From an uncultured Lachnospiraceae bacterium (lineage in GTDB: Bacteria; Bacillota; Clostridia; Lachnospirales; Lachnospiraceae), in the NCBI GenBank assembly GCA_947624815.1, contig CANQME010000004.1, forward strand, positions 1-55,049: a stretch of 55,049 bases of DNA, written 5' to 3'. Positions 26,987 to 35,367 of the stretch are shown here, piece by piece (within the stretch, counting starts at the first letter, position 1; each line of letters opens with the position of its first letter). The position numbers were made by a program, and so were the translations under genes. Under the pieces are notes generated by a model. That model was not told the origin of the DNA. It did not search any database and saw only the letters and a list, made by a program, of their open reading frames with translations.

Positions 26987-28339
26987 ATGTTTGAGAATAA
27001 AACGGAAGCGCAGGCCCGCGCGCAGATCCTGGAAATGGTCGGCGAATACTGCGACCGCTTCCACGCGAAGAAACCCTATGAAGAAGGAGACCGGATCCCC
27101 TACGCGTCCCGCGTATACGACCGGGCGGAGATGACCAATCTGGTCGACAGCGCCCTGGAGTTCTGGCTGACCTCCGGACGCTACACTGAGGAATTCGAGC
27201 GGAAGCTGGCCGGTTATCTGGGCGTCCGGTTCTGCTCGCTGGTCAATTCCGGTTCCTCCGCCAACCTGGCGGCGTTCATGGCGCTGACGTCTCCGCTTCT
27301 GGGAGAGCGGCAGGTGAAGCCGGGGCACGAGATGATCACGGTGGCGGCCGGATTCCCCACCACGGTGACGCCGGCGATCCAGTACGGGGTGCGGCCGGTA
27401 TTCGTGGATGTGACGATCCCCCAGTACAATATCGACGTCTCCCGGCTGGAGGCGGCGTATTCGGAGGATACGCGGGTCGTCATGATCGCCCATACCCTGG
27501 GCAATCCCTTTGACCTGAAGGCGGTCAGGGAGTTCTGCACCCGCCACAACCTGTGGCTGATCGAGGATAACTGCGACGCTCTGGGCAGCCGCTATGAGCT
27601 GGACGGAGAGAAGCGCTTTACGGGGACGATCGGCGATATCGGCACCTCCAGCTTCTACCCGCCCCACCATATGACCATGGGCGAGGGCGGCGCGGTCTAT
27701 ACCAATGATCCGCTGCTTCACCGGATCATCCGCTCGCTGCGCGACTGGGGCAGAGACTGCGTCTGCCCGCCGGGCAGAGACAATTTCTGCGGACACCGGT
27801 TCGACGGGCAGTACGGACAGCTTCCCGCGGGTTACGACCACAAGTACGTCTATTCCCATTTCGGCTACAACCTGAAGGCGACCGATCTGCAGGCGGCCAT
27901 CGGATGCGCCCAGCTGGACAAGTTTCCCTCCTTTGTGGAGCGGCGCCGCCATAATTTCGCGCGGCTTTACGAGGCGATTAAGGATCTGGAGGACCGCCTG
28001 ATCCTTCCGCGGGCCGCGGACGGTTCCGAGCCCAGCTGGTTCGGATTCCTGATCACATGCCGGGAGGGCGTGGACCGGAACGCCGTAGTGCGCTATGTGG
28101 AGGAAAGAGGGGTACAGACCCGGATGCTCTTCGCGGGCAATCTGACCCGGCACCCGTGCTTCGACCAGATGCGGGAGAGCAAAACCGGCTACCGCATCAC
28201 CGGGGATCTGACCAACACGGACCGGATCATGAGGGATACCTTCTGGGTGGGTCTCTACCCGGGGATGACGGACGGGATGATTGATTTCATGGCGAAAACG
28301 ATCCGCCAGGCGGTGGAGAGCGTTTCGGCGGCCCGATGA
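26987..28339 (+). CDS. rfbH: CDP-4-keto-6-deoxyglucose 3-dehydrase (RfbH/E1)
   Basis: A 450-residue DegT/DnrJ-fold enzyme using pyridoxamine phosphate and a [2Fe-2S] cluster to remove the C3 hydroxyl. The usual PLP lysine is replaced by histidine, in FYPPHHMTMGEGG (His227-His228), as in characterised E1. The cluster cysteines are present as Cys196, Cys258, Cys260 and Cys268, matching the known C-Xn-C-X-C-X7-C pattern with n of 61. I start at ATG 26987, 6 bases after AGAAAGGAAA; a longer in-frame opening inside rfbG is not supported. Needs a reductase partner (E3), which is not seen here. Confidence 0.94.
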   Translation: MFENKTEAQARAQILEMVGEYCDRFHAKKPYEEGDRIPYASRVYDRAEMTNLVDSALEFWLTSGRYTEEFERKLAGYLGVRFCSLVNSGSSANLAAFMALTSPLLGERQVKPGHEMITVAAGFPTTVTPAIQYGVRPVFVDVTIPQYNIDVSRLEAAYSEDTRVVMIAHTLGNPFDLKAVREFCTRHNLWLIEDNCDALGSRYELDGEKRFTGTIGDIGTSSFYPPHHMTMGEGGAVYTNDPLLHRIIRSLRDWGRDCVCPPGRDNFCGHRFDGQYGQLPAGYDHKYVYSHFGYNLKATDLQAAIGCAQLDKFPSFVERRRHNFARLYEAIKDLEDRLILPRAADGSEPSWFGFLITCREGVDRNAVVRYVEERGVQTRMLFAGNLTRHPCFDQMRESKTGYRITGDLTNTDRIMRDTFWVGLYPGMTDGMIDFMAKTIRQAVESVSAAR

Positions 28340-28391
28340 GGCGGCCGTGCGGGACAGCCGGAAGGAATAAGAATCGGACAGAGGGATCGGA

Positions 28392-29237
28392 GTGGAAGAG
28401 AAGGATTACGGCCTGGCGCAGGTCCACCGCGCCAGCTTAAGCATACTGAAGGAAATCGACCGCATCTGCCGGAAATACCGTATCCATTACAGGATGGATT
28501 CCGGCACGCTTCTGGGTGCGGTGCGGCACGGAGGCTTCATCCCGTGGGACGACGACGCGGATGTGGCCTTTACCAGAGACGACTACGAGGCGTTCGCGAA
28601 GGTGGCCCGGAAGGAGCTGCCGAAGGGAATGCGCCTGCTGGAACCGGAGGATCTGGGAAGCAGGAATACGTTTTTTGATTTTACGCCCCGGATCGTGTAC
28701 CTGAACAGCCAGACCCACGCGGATTCGGAGGAAATGCAGTTCTACGACGGGAAACTGAACCATCTCTGGGTCGATCTGTTTATCCTGGACGAGCTGCCCG
28801 AGAACCGGTGGGCGGCCGGATGGACGAAGCTTCTCCATGTCCTCATCTACGGACTGGCCATGGGGCACCGCTGGCGTCTGGATTACGGCAAATACGGTCC
28901 GGCCGGGCGTCTGGCGGTCCGGATCCTGGCAGGCGCCGGGAAACGGATTCCGATGAAAACGATCCTGAAGCTTCAGCGCCGGGCGGCGCTCCGCGACAGG
29001 AAGGGGAAAAGCCGTCTTATGTATTACAGCAATTACCAGCCGGATTATCTGTACGTCACCGTGGAGAAGGCCTGGAGCGACGAGACCGTGGATCTGCCGT
29101 TTGAAGACACGGTGCTGATGGCGCCGAAGAACTGGGACGAGGTACTTAAGATCGTTTACGGGGATTATATGACGCCTCCGCCGGAGGAGAAAAGGACGCC
29201 GACTCACACGGACGGATGGATCACGATAACCGGGTGA
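28392..29237 (+). CDS. LicD-family phosphotransferase
   Basis: A 281-residue LicD-type protein (nucleotidyltransferase fold). The signature GTLLGAVRHGGFIPWDDDADV lies at about residues 38-58 and carries the metal-binding acidic residues. Family members transfer phosphocholine or ribitol/phospho-sugar groups to teichoic acids or other glycans; no choline kinase or cytidylyltransferase is nearby, so choline is not implied. The start is GTG at 28392 with GAGGGATCGGA upstream. It is part of the glycan transcript, 27 bp before the next membrane protein. Confidence 0.88.
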   Translation: MEEKDYGLAQVHRASLSILKEIDRICRKYRIHYRMDSGTLLGAVRHGGFIPWDDDADVAFTRDDYEAFAKVARKELPKGMRLLEPEDLGSRNTFFDFTPRIVYLNSQTHADSEEMQFYDGKLNHLWVDLFILDELPENRWAAGWTKLLHVLIYGLAMGHRWRLDYGKYGPAGRLAVRILAGAGKRIPMKTILKLQRRAALRDRKGKSRLMYYSNYQPDYLYVTVEKAWSDETVDLPFEDTVLMAPKNWDEVLKIVYGDYMTPPPEEKRTPTHTDGWITITG

Positions 29238-29264
29238 CGGAAGGACGCATACAAGGAGACGTGG

Positions 29265-31616
29265 ATGAAGGAGCTTTCGGGCAGAGAGAAATGTATATGT
29301 GGGGCGGCTGCCGCCGCAATAGCGGCTGCCGCCTGCCATTCGTTTGAGAGAACCGTTGTTTCCGGGGTGCTGTCCTGGGAGGCGTCTCAGCCGGCGTATG
29401 CCCGGATGATCGCGGAGCTGTCGGTTCTCTTCCTTCTGTTCGTCCTGATCGGACGGTTCGCGCCAGGCCGGAAGCTGCGGATCGCGGGACTAGGCGCGGT
29501 CGCGGCCGTTTTTCTGTGGATCCATGTGGCCCTGGTGCCGGTCCTTGCGTCCGGTCTGTATCTGCTGTACGTGTGTATGACGGGTGCGCAGCTCAGGGAG
29601 TGGTTCGGCCGCATGGGCGGCGGGACGGCCTGCCCTGCGCGCGCGGAGGAAGAGCCGGCGGAGGATCCGGGAAGGGATTTCCTGGTGGGGAGCCTTGCGG
29701 TGATCTGCCTCTTCTGCCTGATGTCCGCCCTGGGGATCGGATCGATCCCCGCGATGTGGACAGCGGTGGGCGTGACGGCGGCAGGACTGATCGTGATCCG
29801 GCTTCGGGGGCGGCGGGATCTCTACCCGCAGCGGCTTCTGAAGAGAGCCGCTTTGGCGGCGGGAGGCGGGGAAGCCTGGACACTTTCCAGGACGCTGGGC
29901 ACGGCGCTGGTGCTGACCGTGTTCTGCCTTCAGGCCGGAAGGATGAATATTGCCGTCGACTATGATACCATGTGGTATGGGGCTCGCGCCGCCTATATCC
30001 TGAACAACGGCCGCGGGATCTATGAGAACCTGGGAACGGTGGGCGTGGTCTATACGTATTCCAAGGGATGGGAGACGCTGACGCTTCCGCTGTCGGTCCT
30101 GCCGTCCTACAGCTTCCTGATCTCGGCCAGCTGGTGGATGGCGGCCGGGGGCCTGTGCGCCGCGTACAGCGTGGCGTGCAGGATGATGAACCGGCGGATG
30201 GCGGCGTTTCTGGCTGTATTTCTGTCCACGGTGCCGGCGGTCATGAATATGACCCTGACGGCGAAGACCGACATGGCCACGCTTCTGGTGCAGCTTCTGA
30301 TGATCCGGGAGCTTCTGCGGGCGGCAGCTCCGGATGAGGAGGTTCGGCCGGACGGCGGCGGGCCGCAGCGGATGGCGGTTACCTACAGTCTGGCGGCGTT
30401 TCTGCTGAGCTGGACCTTCAAGCCGACGGCGCTGGTGTTTTCGACGGCGGTTTACGGAATGAGCGCGGTATACCTTCTGTTTGTCCGGAAGCTTCCTCTG
30501 CGGTGCCCGCGAAGGGACCGGCCGGAGGCGGCGGCCGTGACGGCGCTGTCGCTCTGCGGGCTGGCCGCGATCTGGGCGCGGACATGGCTGCTGACCGGTC
30601 TTCCGGTCACTTCCGTGTTTTCTTCCCTCTTTACCAGACTGGGCTTCCGGATGAAATATCCGTATGCGGCGAAGGCCGTGCCGGACAGCGGACAGAGCCT
30701 GGGGGCAGGGGAAAAGCTGACCCACATGGCGGGACGTCTTTACGGGCTTCTGCTGAATCCGGACGCATCCGAGGACATGAGCCACGTGATCGTTGCCTGG
30801 GGCGGTCTGCTGGTATGGTACGTGCTGTGGATCGGAGCGGCATGGCTTCTGCTTGCCAAACGGCCGCGGGACCCAAAAGAGCGGCAGCTGGACGGCTGGC
30901 TTAAGACGGTATGCACTCCGTTCGTCGCCGTGAATCTGATCAGCCTCTATCTTCTTCTGGTCGTGGACGGCAATTATTTCATGCTGCTGTATGTGCTGCT
31001 GGCGCTGGCAGGCTTTCGGCTTCTGGCGCGTCTCGGAAGCGATGCGGTACGGAAGACGCTCCTCGGGCTGGCGGTACCGGTGATGGCGTTCGCCGTCTTT
31101 TTCATGACACTGACGAACTGGTCCTGGACGCTGGGACTGTCGCCGGTCAACCTGATCAACCGCGGTTATTACGACCACCGGGAGATCCGGCACGCGCAGA
31201 TGGCCGCAGACGGCTGCGGCGCCATATGGGACGTGCTGGCGCAGGATCCCAGGAACCGGCTGATTGTGATCGGAGAGCATCCGGAGGAGCTGGCATTCCC
31301 GTGCAGCGCCCAGTCCTTCGTGGACATCTCGGGGGCGGACGGCAACGTGGAGCTGGTGGCGCACGCGGCGGATTTCGTGGAGCTGATGGAGTATGCGGGG
31401 ACGGATTATGTGTATGTAAACGGAAGCTGGGTCGGTGACCGGCAGGGGGCGTGGGAGCTGGTCTATTATCTGATCGAATACGGATATCTGGTTCCGATCC
31501 ACTATGAGGCGGACCATATGCTGGCGGAGGTCCGTCTGGACGGGCGGCAGACGGAGGAGTCGGAAGCCCGGTCGGAGATGTTTGCACACTGGAAACAGCA
31601 GTGTCTGGGAGAGTGA
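29265..31616 (+). CDS. Large GT-C-like membrane glycosyltransferase candidate
   Basis: A 783-residue protein with about a dozen or more transmembrane helices. The conserved-looking loop NIAVDYDTMWYGARAAY near residues 227-243 places an Asp in a position like that of GT-C enzymes. About residues 110-145 form a charged cytoplasmic insertion. The last 130 residues are soluble. It precedes the GtrB-like gene by 9 bp, and pairing a polyprenyl-phosphate-sugar synthase with a GT-C transferase is a known arrangement, so use of a lipid-linked sugar at the outer face is likely. Family assignment is by topology rather than by a diagnostic motif. Confidence 0.62.
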   Translation: MKELSGREKCICGAAAAAIAAAACHSFERTVVSGVLSWEASQPAYARMIAELSVLFLLFVLIGRFAPGRKLRIAGLGAVAAVFLWIHVALVPVLASGLYLLYVCMTGAQLREWFGRMGGGTACPARAEEEPAEDPGRDFLVGSLAVICLFCLMSALGIGSIPAMWTAVGVTAAGLIVIRLRGRRDLYPQRLLKRAALAAGGGEAWTLSRTLGTALVLTVFCLQAGRMNIAVDYDTMWYGARAAYILNNGRGIYENLGTVGVVYTYSKGWETLTLPLSVLPSYSFLISASWWMAAGGLCAAYSVACRMMNRRMAAFLAVFLSTVPAVMNMTLTAKTDMATLLVQLLMIRELLRAAAPDEEVRPDGGGPQRMAVTYSLAAFLLSWTFKPTALVFSTAVYGMSAVYLLFVRKLPLRCPRRDRPEAAAVTALSLCGLAAIWARTWLLTGLPVTSVFSSLFTRLGFRMKYPYAAKAVPDSGQSLGAGEKLTHMAGRLYGLLLNPDASEDMSHVIVAWGGLLVWYVLWIGAAWLLLAKRPRDPKERQLDGWLKTVCTPFVAVNLISLYLLLVVDGNYFMLLYVLLALAGFRLLARLGSDAVRKTLLGLAVPVMAFAVFFMTLTNWSWTLGLSPVNLINRGYYDHREIRHAQMAADGCGAIWDVLAQDPRNRLIVIGEHPEELAFPCSAQSFVDISGADGNVELVAHAADFVELMEYAGTDYVYVNGSWVGDRQGAWELVYYLIEYGYLVPIHYEADHMLAEVRLDGRQTEESEARSEMFAHWKQQCLGE

Positions 31617-31625
31617 GGTGCGGGA

Positions 31626-32558
31626 ATGGGCAAAAGGTTATCGGTGGTGGTATCGGTTTATAACGAGGAGGCGGTTCTGGAGCAGTTCTACCGGGAGACA
31701 AGCCGGGTGCTGGGAGGCGTCGCCTGGGATTATGAACTTCTCTTTGTCAATGACGGGAGCCGGGATGGGAGCCTGCCGGTTCTTAAACGGCTGGCGCAGC
31801 AGGACGGCCGGGTGAAGATCGTCAGCTTCTCGCGGAATTTCGGACATGAAGCCGCCATGATCGCCGGCATCGATTACAGCAGCGGCGACGTTATTATCTG
31901 CATGGACGCGGATCTGCAGCATCCGCCGGAATGTATCCCGGAGATCCTTCGGAAGTTTGAGGAGGGCTGTCAGGTCGTCAGCATGGTCCGGACAAAGAAC
32001 CGGTCGGCCGGACTGATCAAGAATCTGACGTCGGCCGCGTTCTATAATCTGATCAACGCCCTGTCGGACGTTCATTTTGAGAACAACGCTTCGGACTTTT
32101 TCGCCGTCAGCAGGCAGGTGGCGGAGGTTCTGAAGAAAAGCTACCGGGAGAGGGTCCGGTTCCTGCGGGGATATGTACAGAACGTGGGCTTTCAGCGCGC
32201 CACAATCGAGTACGAGGCCAGACCCAGAGCCGCCGGAGAAAGCAAATACAGCATTCGCAAGCTGTTCCAGTTTTCGGTCAACACGATCGTGTGCTTCTCC
32301 AATCTTCCGCTGAAGCTGGGGATCTACGCGGGACTGGGAGCGGGGCTTCTGGGCCTGATCGTGCTGGTCTATACGCTTCTGACGCGGCAGGGCGCGCCCA
32401 GCGGATACGCCACGATCGTGGTATTGATCTGCTTTATGTTCGCGGTGCTGTTTCTGATCGTGGGGATCATCGGAGAGTATATCGCGATCCTGTTCACGGA
32501 GCTGAAGGACAGGCCGATCTATATTGTCGAAAGAACAGAGAATCTGGATGAGGTATAA
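31626..32558 (+). CDS. GtrB/DPM1-like glycosyltransferase (polyprenyl-phosphate sugar synthase)
   Basis: A 310-residue GT2 enzyme with two C-terminal transmembrane helices (about 229-255 and 262-290). Motifs: VVVSVYNEEAVLEQF, VNDGSRDGS, SFSRNFGHEAAMIAG, and MDADLQHPPE carrying the DxD site; RSYRERVRFLRG-like and GESKYSIRKLFQF segments are typical of the GtrB/ArnC group. It should move a sugar from a nucleotide to undecaprenyl phosphate on the cytoplasmic face. It closes the glycan locus and is the logical donor-maker for the GT-C-like proteins. Confidence 0.9.
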   Translation: MGKRLSVVVSVYNEEAVLEQFYRETSRVLGGVAWDYELLFVNDGSRDGSLPVLKRLAQQDGRVKIVSFSRNFGHEAAMIAGIDYSSGDVIICMDADLQHPPECIPEILRKFEEGCQVVSMVRTKNRSAGLIKNLTSAAFYNLINALSDVHFENNASDFFAVSRQVAEVLKKSYRERVRFLRGYVQNVGFQRATIEYEARPRAAGESKYSIRKLFQFSVNTIVCFSNLPLKLGIYAGLGAGLLGLIVLVYTLLTRQGAPSGYATIVVLICFMFAVLFLIVGIIGEYIAILFTELKDRPIYIVERTENLDEV

Positions 32559-32617
32559 ATGTCCCGAAAGTCCGGACAGGGAAGTCCGCCGCAGGGCGGA
32601 GACAGGGAGAGTGTGAA

Positions 32618-33394
32618 ATGGAGCATGAGAGAGAAATTATGGACGTCGCCATTGAGGCGGGGCATATCCTGCTGGAAAACGGCGCGGAGATCTTCCGGGT
32701 GGAAGAGACGGTCTACCGGATCAGCCGCCACTACGGAATCGATTCCGGAAGCATTTTTACATTGAGCAACGGGCTCTTCGTTACTGCCGACAGCGTAGGC
32801 GCGGAGCCGTTCTCCAAGGTGATCCACGTGCCGGTGGGCAGCGCCCATCTGGACCGGGTGGCAGCGGTGAATCAGCTGTCCAGAGAGATCGAGGAGGGGC
32901 GGTTCACCGTCAGTCAGGCGCGGGCGGAGCTGGAGCGGATCCGCCGCATGCCGGGCAAAACATCCCGGATGCAGGTGATCGGCGCGGCGATGGGAAGCGC
33001 CGGGTTTGCGTATATCTACGGAGGAAGCCCTGTAGACAGCCTGGCGGCCTTCCTTGCGGGGGCGATTCTGTACGTGTATATTCTGTTTGTGAGCCGGCCC
33101 CATCTGTCGAAGATGGTGGGGAGCATCACCGGCGGAGCGGTCGCGACGGCCGCCAGTATGCTCCTCTATGCGCTGGGACTGGGAGAGCATCTGAATTATA
33201 TCGTGATCGGGGCCGTGGTGTCCCTGATTCCCGGGGTGGCCTTTACCAACGCCATCCGCGATATCACGGACGAGAATTATCTGGCCGGCGTCGTGCGCAT
33301 GCTGGACGCGCTTCTGGTATTCTTCTGTATCGCCATGGGCGTGGGCATGGTCTACGCCGTCGTTCAGGGACTGATGGGAGGCGCGGCGTTATGA
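32618..33394 (+). CDS. Threonine/serine exporter family protein, large subunit (ThrE N-terminal domain)
   Basis: A 258-residue protein of the ThrE_1 family (PF06738). A soluble N-terminal half (about 1-120; EREIMDVAIEAGHILLENGAEIFRVEETV) is followed by five hydrophobic helices. In Corynebacterium ThrE exports threonine and serine as one fused protein; in Firmicutes it is split, and the second part follows here in an ATGA overlap. Substrate by homology only. The ATG at 32618 lies 59 bp after the glycan locus, with a small GC hairpin in between but no T-run terminator. Confidence 0.88.
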   Translation: MEHEREIMDVAIEAGHILLENGAEIFRVEETVYRISRHYGIDSGSIFTLSNGLFVTADSVGAEPFSKVIHVPVGSAHLDRVAAVNQLSREIEEGRFTVSQARAELERIRRMPGKTSRMQVIGAAMGSAGFAYIYGGSPVDSLAAFLAGAILYVYILFVSRPHLSKMVGSITGGAVATAASMLLYALGLGEHLNYIVIGAVVSLIPGVAFTNAIRDITDENYLAGVVRMLDALLVFFCIAMGVGMVYAVVQGLMGGAAL

Positions 33395-33837
33395 ACCTGT
33401 TTGCACAGATACTGGCCGCGGTTCTGGGAACCGTCGGTTTCTCGATCATGTTCAGCGTGCCCAGAGAGTACTATCCGCTGTGCGGTTTCGTAGGCGGCGC
33501 AGGATGGATGATCTACTGTCTGGTGCTTCCCTATGCGGCGGCGCCCGGAGCGACGCTGGCGGCCGCGGTGCTTGTGGTGTTTCTGTCGAGGCTGTTCGCG
33601 GTATGGCGGAGATGCCCCGTGACGATTTTTCTGATCCCCGGCATCATACCGCTGGTACCGGGAGGCGATATCTACTGGATGGCCTATTATATTGTGATGG
33701 ATCAGGTGGAGACGGCCGCCGAGAAGGGCTTCGAGGCCGTTAAGATCGCGGTAGCCATCGTGCTGGGGATCGTGTTCGTATTCCAGATCCCGCAGAAAGC
33801 GTTCCGCAGGGTGATCGATGCGGTCAGGAAAAGCTGA
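33391..33837 (+). CDS. Threonine/serine exporter family protein, small subunit (ThrE C-terminal domain)
   Basis: A 148-residue membrane protein of the PF12821 type with about four to five helices (LFAQILAAVLGTVGFSIMF at the start; PGIIPLVPGGDIYWMAY is the family signature). It overlaps the preceding gene in ATGA, and the two together reconstitute a full-length ThrE-like exporter. Confidence 0.88.
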   Translation: MNLFAQILAAVLGTVGFSIMFSVPREYYPLCGFVGGAGWMIYCLVLPYAAAPGATLAAAVLVVFLSRLFAVWRRCPVTIFLIPGIIPLVPGGDIYWMAYYIVMDQVETAAEKGFEAVKIAVAIVLGIVFVFQIPQKAFRRVIDAVRKS

Positions 33838-33886
33838 GGCGCCGGGATACGGCGGACGGACAGGGCGGTTAAGGAGGTTTTGACAG

Positions 33887-35272
33887 ATGGTTTTGATAAA
33901 GAACGGCATGGTGATCGACCCGGAGAAGCTGGATATGCAGCCTTTTGACGTGATTCTGGACGGGGGAGTGATCGCCGGGATCGGGTTCTATGAGGATAAC
34001 GGCACCTATGATACGGTGATCGACGCGGCGGGATGCGTGACTGCGCCGGGACTGGTGGACGTCCATGTGCATTTCAGGGATCCCGGACTGACCTATAAGG
34101 AGGATATCCGGACCGGAGCGGCGGCCGCGGCGGCCGGCGGCTATACCACGGTGGTCTGCATGGCGAATACGAAGCCCCCGGTGGATAACGAAGAGACGCT
34201 TCGATATGTGCTCGAAGAGGGAGAGAAGACCGGCATTCATGTGCTGACGGCGGCCACGGTCTCCATGGGCATGAAGGGACAGGAGCTGACGGATATGCGC
34301 GCATTGGCGGAGGCGGGCGCGGCGGGCTTCACCGACGACGGGATCCCCCTGATGAACGGGTCGCTGGTGCGGGAAGCCATGAGGCTGGCCGCGGAGCTGA
34401 ACGTGCCGCTCAGCTTCCATGAGGAGGATCCGGCGTTTATCAGGAATAACGGCGTCAACCACGGCGCGGTGTCGGAGAAGCTGGGTATCTACGGTTCTCC
34501 CGCGGTGGCAGAGGACAGCCTGGTGGCCAGGGACTGCATGATCGCGCTGGACGTGAGCCGGGAAGCGCCGGCGCCGGCAGGCCTTAGGCAGGCTCCGGCC
34601 AGGGACGACCGTGCAGGCGGACCGCAGAGAAGCGCTCCTGCAATGGAGACGGTTTCTGCGCCGGAGACGGCGATCGCGAATATCCAGCATATCAGCTCCC
34701 GCGCCGCCGTCGAACAGGTGCGGCTGGCGAAGCGCCTGGGCGCGCGGGTATGCGCCGAGGTGACGCCCCATCATTTTACGCTGACGGAGGAAGCGGTCCT
34801 TACGTACGGGGCCCTGGCGAAGATGAACCCGCCCCTTCGGACGGAGCAGGACCGTCAGGCCCTGATCGCGGCGCTGCAGGACGGAACCATCGATATCATC
34901 GCGACGGATCACGCGCCGCACAGCGCCGAGGAAAAGTCCAGGCCGCTTACGGAGGCCCCCAGCGGGATCATCGGTCTGGAGACCGCGCTGGCTCTGGGGA
35001 TCACGGAGCTGGTGGAGAAGCGGTACCTGACGCTGCCGGAGCTGATCGCGAAGATGAGCCTGAATCCGGCCCGGCTGTACCGCCTTGACTGCGGACGGAT
35101 GCAGACCGGCGCGCCGGCCGATATCGTGATCTTCAGCCCGGACGAGGAGTGGACGGCCGGGGAATTCCGTTCGAAGTCGGCCAATTCGCCGTTCGCCGAA
35201 AGAAAGCTCCGGGGAAGGGTAAAATATACGATCTGCGGCGGCAGGCTTGTATATCAGGACGAACCGGTGTGA
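33887..35272 (+). CDS. pyrC: Dihydroorotase with an internal low-complexity insertion
   Basis: A 461-residue amidohydrolase that closes carbamoyl-aspartate to dihydroorotate in pyrimidine synthesis. The zinc-binding DVHVHFRDPG (His60, His62), IQHISS and the ATDHAPH block are present. Between the MIALDVS and IANIQHISS segments, residues about 225-262 are an Ala/Pro/Arg-rich stretch that replaces a short loop in the family and accounts for most of the extra length over the usual 420-430. AAGGAGG precedes the ATG. No other pyr genes are in the window. Confidence 0.93.
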   Translation: MVLIKNGMVIDPEKLDMQPFDVILDGGVIAGIGFYEDNGTYDTVIDAAGCVTAPGLVDVHVHFRDPGLTYKEDIRTGAAAAAAGGYTTVVCMANTKPPVDNEETLRYVLEEGEKTGIHVLTAATVSMGMKGQELTDMRALAEAGAAGFTDDGIPLMNGSLVREAMRLAAELNVPLSFHEEDPAFIRNNGVNHGAVSEKLGIYGSPAVAEDSLVARDCMIALDVSREAPAPAGLRQAPARDDRAGGPQRSAPAMETVSAPETAIANIQHISSRAAVEQVRLAKRLGARVCAEVTPHHFTLTEEAVLTYGALAKMNPPLRTEQDRQALIAALQDGTIDIIATDHAPHSAEEKSRPLTEAPSGIIGLETALALGITELVEKRYLTLPELIAKMSLNPARLYRLDCGRMQTGAPADIVIFSPDEEWTAGEFRSKSANSPFAERKLRGRVKYTICGGRLVYQDEPV

Positions 35273-35278
35273 AAACAC

Positions 35279-35306
35279 TTGCAAAACAGACAGATTCATG
35301 TACAAT
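35279..35306 (+). promoter_or_regulatory. Promoter of the ABC-F gene
   Basis: TTGCAA at 35279-35284 and TACAAT at 35301-35306, spacer 16 bp, just after the pyrC stop. The 5' leader would be about 55 bases. Confidence 0.55.
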
Positions 35307-35367
35307 AGGAATGATTGCAGCAACCCATGCGGAGTGAGTTTCCGTATCATCGGAGGAGAGCGAATTT

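Noticed and set aside
32585-32600. Terminator between the glycan locus and the ThrE pair
   Set aside because: TCCGCC-GCAG-GGCGGA is a small hairpin without a T-run; evidence is too weak.
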